Origin: Cycas panzhihuaensis
Lineage: Eukaryota > Cycadophyta
Direction of reading: 5' to 3'
DNA: 64,000 nt
Assembly: GCA_023213395.1 (NCBI GenBank)
Contig: CM041465.1
Span: forward strand, 8,370,001 to 8,434,000
Within the stretch, counting starts at the first letter, position 1; the number at the start of each line of letters is the position of its first letter. Under the pieces are notes generated by a model, which saw only the letters and a list, made by a program, of their open reading frames with translations, ran no database searches and was not told the DNA's origin. Below, in pieces: positions 59,276 through 64,000 of this stretch. The translations under genes were made by a program, and so were the position numbers.

Positions 59276-60988
59276 TTAACACTTTAGTAAATCAATAACT
59301 AAAATATCTATTGGAATGGTCTTTAACTCATTGACCAAAGAGAATGATCCACCTTTTGTACTAGAGGGAATATACCTAAACCTGATGGGACATGGAGGTA
59401 CTAGAGGTAAAGAGTCATGATTACTTACCATGAAATCATCAAGTGATTTAAATGGACCTACACTCTTTGTTATCTCCACCATATTTATCATTATTTTGGT
59501 GTCACTACATTTGGGAGGTAGGTGAGCTTGGTTACTAGTTTATTTTGTTGAAAGATTCAAGAGAGTGGTAGTCTTCTTTAATGAATTAGAACTTAAAGGC
59601 TCACCTTTATCATCTTAGACTTGCTTTTCCTTGCCTTTATAATCTTTTTATCTATTATCCTTATGTTGAGGCAAAGCATCCTTATGGATCATTCGATCTT
59701 ACGATGACTTCAAGGAGTGATTTGATTGAGCATTTATATTTTGAGTAATATTCTAGACCATACGTCACTCACTTCTATCATGGGCATCTGTCTGATGATA
59801 CAAGCACTATTTTGACTTTCTAAAAGAAGGAGGAGGTGGAAGAGGAGTTTATTTCTTCCTTCCTTCAGTAAGATGGATCACTTTAGTTTCTTGATAGGGT
59901 TGACCATGAGAAGGACCATCAACACATAATTTAGTATTGATTGTATGCTCCAATGATCTAATAAAAGAAGTTAGCTAATCGTAAGTAGGTTCAAGATTGG
60001 AAGCCTTTATTGTTTGAATAATTTCTTTAGAAAGAAGAGGTTTCCTAACCTTCTCAATACCCACTTAAATCTTGAATGTTTCCAAAACTAAGCAATGATC
60101 AATAGATTCTTTATAAGTTTAAGGACTGAGTTTTAGAACTTCAAGGTGTATGTGTGGCCTTAAATCATTAGTAAATAAATCAAATAGGAAACTAAGATCA
60201 AAACGTGAATGAAAAGCATGTACCTAGTCTTGAAACCTTCTCCTAAAGCCTTTAGAGGTCTCATCATAGTTTTGCTTAATGGCTAAGAGGGACTTGATAC
60301 CTGATTCAAATGGTCTCACTACATCAAAATAATTGATAAAATAATCAACTAATTATTGAAATGAGTAAATGAAAGCTGAAGGAAGTTGATAAAACCACTT
60401 CAAAGACTTTCCTTAAAGTGATTTTAGAAACAAATGCATCATGACATAATCATACAATATGAAATCTATACAAGCAAGTGCAAACACCTGTATATGAGAA
60501 GTAGGATCCTAGAAAGAGTCACCTAAAAATTTAGGTACCTCAAGAAGAAATGGAAGCATGGGAGATAAAAGGACTTCACACAAAAAAGGGGATTTCATGT
60601 AGTTAAGAAAAGGTCTTTTGGCCTTAGTGTAGTAGCACATTGAGTTAAGGATGATGGGGATGGAATAGAAGAAGGAATGGGTTGTTATTATTATTATTAA
60701 GAAATAGTATGAGATGGAAAAATAGATGAGGGATTAAACTAAGTTATAGGGTTAACAAAAAGTTAGTTTAGGGCATAGGATATTATGGAAAGATAGGATT
60801 AAATGATAGAAAAGGAGGTGGTTGTCAAGTAGGTCTAGAAATGTGTGATGAAGAAGTAGCATTAGCAACTCCTAAAACTTGAGACTAACTAAATGAGATA
60901 TGAGGATGAATGGGTTAAGTATAAGAAACATGTTAGGAAGTGGGTGCCATATTAGATGCCCTAAAAGAAGATGCATGATGTCTAATAC
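59276..60988 (-). pseudogene. gag of element D, 5' end cut by gypsy copy 2
   Basis: At 59900-60420 the minus strand reads LKWFYQLPSAFIYSF-stop-LVDYFINYFDVVRPFESGIK, SLLAIKQNYDETSKGFRRRF and LEVLKLSPXTYKESIDHCLV, then LETFKI. It aligns with B's gag (LKYFYYLPAHFIFTF, LVDEFINYFNVSKPFKSRVK, LLSLKEGHNELNQDFV). The N-terminal part ends abruptly at the LTR of the next element; the rest, if present, is beyond the window. Confidence 0.75.
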
Positions 60989-62040
60989 TGATCCAGGAGG
61001 ATCTACCATATGTTTACAGGATGCGGAAAATGCTAGGCATTGGCATAACTAAAAGAGATATGGCCAAATGGTATCAAAACTCTATGAAATTTTGTTAAAG
61101 GGATAAGACACATCTCACTAGATGTGTACAAAAGGTGGGGTTCAGAAAATATCATTTGATTAGAGTTCAAGCCTTGTCTTTGCATAAAAATTAATCCCAC
61201 AATTAGCAGAAAAAAATAGAAAATATATATTTTGATTATATGAATAGAAACATGGCCAAATGACATCAAAATGAGCTAAAATTTTGAGGAAGAAGAGTAT
61301 ACATATGTTCCTATATGTGTACAAAATTTGAGCTAAATTGGAGTCCGTTAAGGTTAGTTAAAAGCCGTAACTTTTAAGAATTGCATGAAGGCCACTTGGA
61401 CAGCAGAAAAACAACAAATACATATTATTATTAAATGAATAAAAATGTAGCCAAATGACATCCAAATGAGCTGAAAATTTGAGGAAGCTGAGGGGACATA
61501 GTTCCTATATGTGTACCAAATTTGAGCTAAATTGGAGTACATTAAGATCTATTACAAGCTACAAATTTTTAAGAATTGTATGAAGGCCACTTGGACAACA
61601 TGCATTCTGGTGGTTAGTGATTATACTTGCATGATTGCCACTTGTTAAACATGCAATTCAGGTTTCTTTCTATAAATTGAGCCCTTCTACAGGTTGGAGA
61701 GGTGGTTCTTGGAGACTTGACTTGGGAAGCATCCTTGGAGAAGAATTTGGAGGGTTTGAGTCCCCCTTATGGTATAATTGTAACATTTATTCCTTGTAAT
61801 TTTACCATTCTTTTGCTAGTTGATTTCTCCACCATTAAATGGAGATTTTCATGGTTTAATAAAAGTATTATTCCTCATACTTTTGAATCAATTCCAAGAA
61901 TAAATTATTTGGTGTAGAATTTTCCTTTCATGGGCTCATTGTTGTTTTGATGTTATTGAGATTTCTACACTAACTCCCGTGATCTCAAGGAGAAAAGGTT
62001 GATAATTGACTTCTTCACCAACTAAGCTCTTTTGGGATCA
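60989..62040 (+). repeat. 5' LTR of gypsy copy 2
   Basis: 1052 bp, TGATCCAGG...GGGATCA. Reverse complement of the LTRs of copy 1, with the same internal sub-repeats. Confidence 0.94.
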
Positions 62041-62045
62041 TATTT

Positions 62046-62057
62046 TGGTATCGAGCC
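62046..62057 (+). promoter_or_regulatory. Primer-binding site of gypsy copy 2
   Basis: TGGTATCGAGCC is the initiator-Met site with one A missing compared with TGGTATCAGAGCC in copy 1. Confidence 0.88.
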
Positions 62058-62185
62058 TCGATCTTTGTTGTAGGGACTTGAATGGTACAAACAAGGAAAT
62101 GATACAAAGAGAAAGGTGAAGACTTTCTTGTGTTGCAATCACCAAGAAGACAAAGAAAGAATCCAAGCACCATGGTGAAAAGAAG

Positions 62186-63780
62186 ATGGAGAAATTAGAT
62201 TTGAAAGGCTTGAGAAGAACGTCCGAACCCTTGATGCAAATGATGACCCACCTTCTACCTCTAGTCAAAGGAAAAGGCAAAGAGAAGGAATTTGAAGGAG
62301 GATCCACATATGACCACGACCATGAAGAGGAAGAGGAGGAGACCTTAAAGCACTCTTTTGAAGAAAGCAAGGGTACTTCATCTCATCAACCCTTCAAGGT
62401 GGAGGCAAAGTTGGATATTCCAACTTATGATGGAGAGGTAAATGCTGAAAAGTTGGACCATTGGTTGGATCAACTTGAAACCTACTTCACAATCTATGCT
62501 TATAGTAATGCTCAAAAGCTTTCATTTGCTAGGCTCAAGATGTGTAAACATGCATTGACATGGTGGAATGCATATTTAAAGACTCATGATGTATCTTCTT
62601 TTCATGGAGGGATTTTAAGAAAATAATAAAGAAGCAATTCTACCCCATAGGTCATGAGGAAGACCAATGGGTCACTTGGCAATATTTACGCCAAGGGAGA
62701 GGTGTAAGTGTCCAAGACTATACTTCTTTATTTTTAGGCATGGCATGCTACTTGGTATTAATATGGATGAACATGTCACTCTTATGAAATTCATTGGAGG
62801 ATTACATGAATACATAAGGAAGGAACTAAGGCTTTTAAGGTTCAATCCATTGGAGAAGCAAGTAGGATGGCTATGGCAATAGAAAGTAAAAGTAAGAAAT
62901 CTACATTCATGTATAAAGATTCTACTTTTACTTCTAATAAGTATGAAAAGAATCCTAAATTGCACTCATCAAAAAGGCAAGAAGGAAAGAAGAAAAGAAC
63001 TAATTTTGTTAAAAGTTCTAACTATTGTGAGCATTGTGATATTAGTGGTCATATTACAGCAAAGTGTTGGAAGTTGCATCTAGAACTAAAGTGAAGCATA
63101 TCAAGGATATGGAATTAAGAAAGAAGGAAAAAGGGAAAGCACTACTTTCTGAGGTGGAGATTCAAAGTGAAGGAGAAGAAGAGAAGGTCACTCTACTTAC
63201 AAATTATGAAGATGATGCTATAAGGGAGGAACTATTTCACTTGAAGCTTCAAGTAGGAAATAGTATGATTGGTGCCATTATAGATCCGGGAAGCCAAAAG
63301 AATTTGATCTCAGAAAGTTTGGTAAAGAGCATTGGTTTGGTAACTACTCTTCACCCTCACCCATATCCTCTTGGTTGGATCCATAAAGATGTGGAAATGC
63401 AAATATCAAAGCAATGTACATTTAAATTTTCCATCACTAATGATTTTGTTGATGAGGTAATATGTGATGTGGTGCCACTGGATGTATGCCATGTTGTGCT
63501 TGGAAGTCCCTACTTGTGGGATCGAGATGCACTCTTCTATCGAAGGGAGAGAAAGTATCGATTGATGAAGGATAACAAGGGCTTCATCATAAAGGCCACA
63601 AAGAAGCACTTGGATAAGATAGCATTAATTTCAGCTACTCAAGCAAAAAGGATGATCAATGCATGTGGTAAATTTGTCATCTTAATGGTAAGGAGAAAAG
63701 AAGAGCCAAGAGATGAAGAAGGTCCTTCTACTCACACTCTTCTTATATCACCTAAACAAATGCAACAAATTGAGGAGTTA
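62186..63780 (+). pseudogene. gag and protease, gypsy copy 2
   Basis: ATG at 62186 (MEKLDLKGLRRTSEPLMQMM), the likely gag start. The gag domain and CCHC knuckle (CEHCDISGHITAKC) match copy 1. The frame is broken by single-base losses relative to copy 1: a T run near 62600, a T run near 62735, a T run near 62836 and a C near 63090. Protease: IGAIIDPGSQKNLIS, where the active-site DTG reads DPG, then LGSPYLWDRDALF. Gag continues without stop into pol at SPKQMQQIEEL, showing that gag-pol was one frame. Mostly homopolymer losses in an otherwise clean copy could be real or sequencing errors. Confidence 0.9.
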
Positions 63781-64000
63781 AAGACAAGGTATGATATTCT
63801 ATTTCAACATGTTGATGGGCTTCCACCAAAGAGAAAGATAGAGCATGAAATCACTCTTGTAGGAGATGCACCATTACCTAATGTTGCTTTGTATAGGCAC
63901 TCCATTGTAGAAAATAATGAGATAAAGAGGCAAGTTGAGGAGTTGCTTGATCAAGGGGTCATAAGACCTTCATGTTCACCTTGTGGGTCACCAATTGTCT
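63781..64000 (+). CDS. Start of reverse transcriptase, gypsy copy 2 (cut by window end)
   Basis: Open frame continuing from protease: LKTRYDILFQHVDGLPPKRK, EHEITLVGDAPLP, NEIKRQVEELLDQGVIRPSC and SPCGSPIV. It has Glu where copy 1 has a TAG stop, and no stop up to the window edge. Domains beyond RT fingers are not visible. Confidence 0.88.

Larger units (their letters stand above)
42964..60988 (-). mobile_element. Tat-like Ty3/gypsy element D, minus strand, interrupted
   Basis: From right to left on the minus strand: gag, protease, RT/RNase H, integrase, then the antisense ORF (here on the plus strand), tandem repeats and a 3' UTR. Its 5' end is cut by gypsy copy 2 at 60989. A LINE sits at 48444-52568. 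The left boundary is tentative: GTGAAGGAG...TTTAAAT at 42967 resembles the LTR end of C at 24241. I did not find the downstream second RNase H in this copy, although its position would lie near 44500-46300. Confidence 0.78.
60989..64000 (+). mobile_element. Ty3/gypsy element (copy 2), plus strand, 3' end outside window
   Basis: Second member of the family at 34160-40895. The LTR at 60989-62040 is followed by the primer site and gag-pol up to the start of RT, where the window ends. The five bases before it, AATAC (60984-60988), should recur after the 3' LTR. It is inserted into gag of element D. Confidence 0.93.

Overview
The window is plant nuclear DNA from a repeat-dense, probably large angiosperm genome; the species cannot be named from it. 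I see no intact host gene, tRNA or rRNA. Nearly everything is nested, decaying retroelements. Evidence: LTR pairs with target-site duplications (TSDs), initiator-Met tRNA primer sites (TGGTATCAGAGC type), Ty1/copia and Ty3/gypsy gag-pol remnants, an L1-type LINE, and fragments of plant genes (papain-type protease, RPB8, a PTB-type RNA-binding protein).

Layout. 1-8338: 3' part of a Tat-like Ty3/gypsy element (A, +): integrase, an antisense plant-mobile-domain-like ORF, an extra RNase H, 3' UTR, diverged 3' LTR. About 8354-23752: a longer, much more mutated relative (B, +) with both LTRs, gag, protease, RT/RNase H, integrase (split by an internally deleted LTR element), the same antisense ORF and the same extra RNase H. 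23753-about 25300: inverted leader/LTR fragment of the same group (C, -). 26135-42697: Ty1/copia element (+) with 349-bp LTRs, whose unusually long 5' region carries three host-gene fragments, and whose polyprotein is split at 34160-40895 by a minus-strand Ty3/gypsy element with 1.05-kb LTRs. About 42964-60988: another Tat-like element (D, -) with two tandem-repeat arrays, the antisense ORF on the plus strand, and an inserted 4.1-kb LINE (48444-52568). 60989-64000: a second copy of the 1.05-kb-LTR gypsy family (+), running off the window.

History. Nesting and LTR divergence agree: the copia LTRs differ at roughly 45-50 of 349 positions, while the gypsy nested inside it differs at about 15 of the first 430 LTR positions (eye counts). 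The Tat-like elements are oldest. The most interesting signals are the antisense ORF kept at the same place in three Tat copies, apparently with an intron and with hairpins beside it, and the cluster of three unrelated host-gene fragments within about 1 kb inside the copia element.
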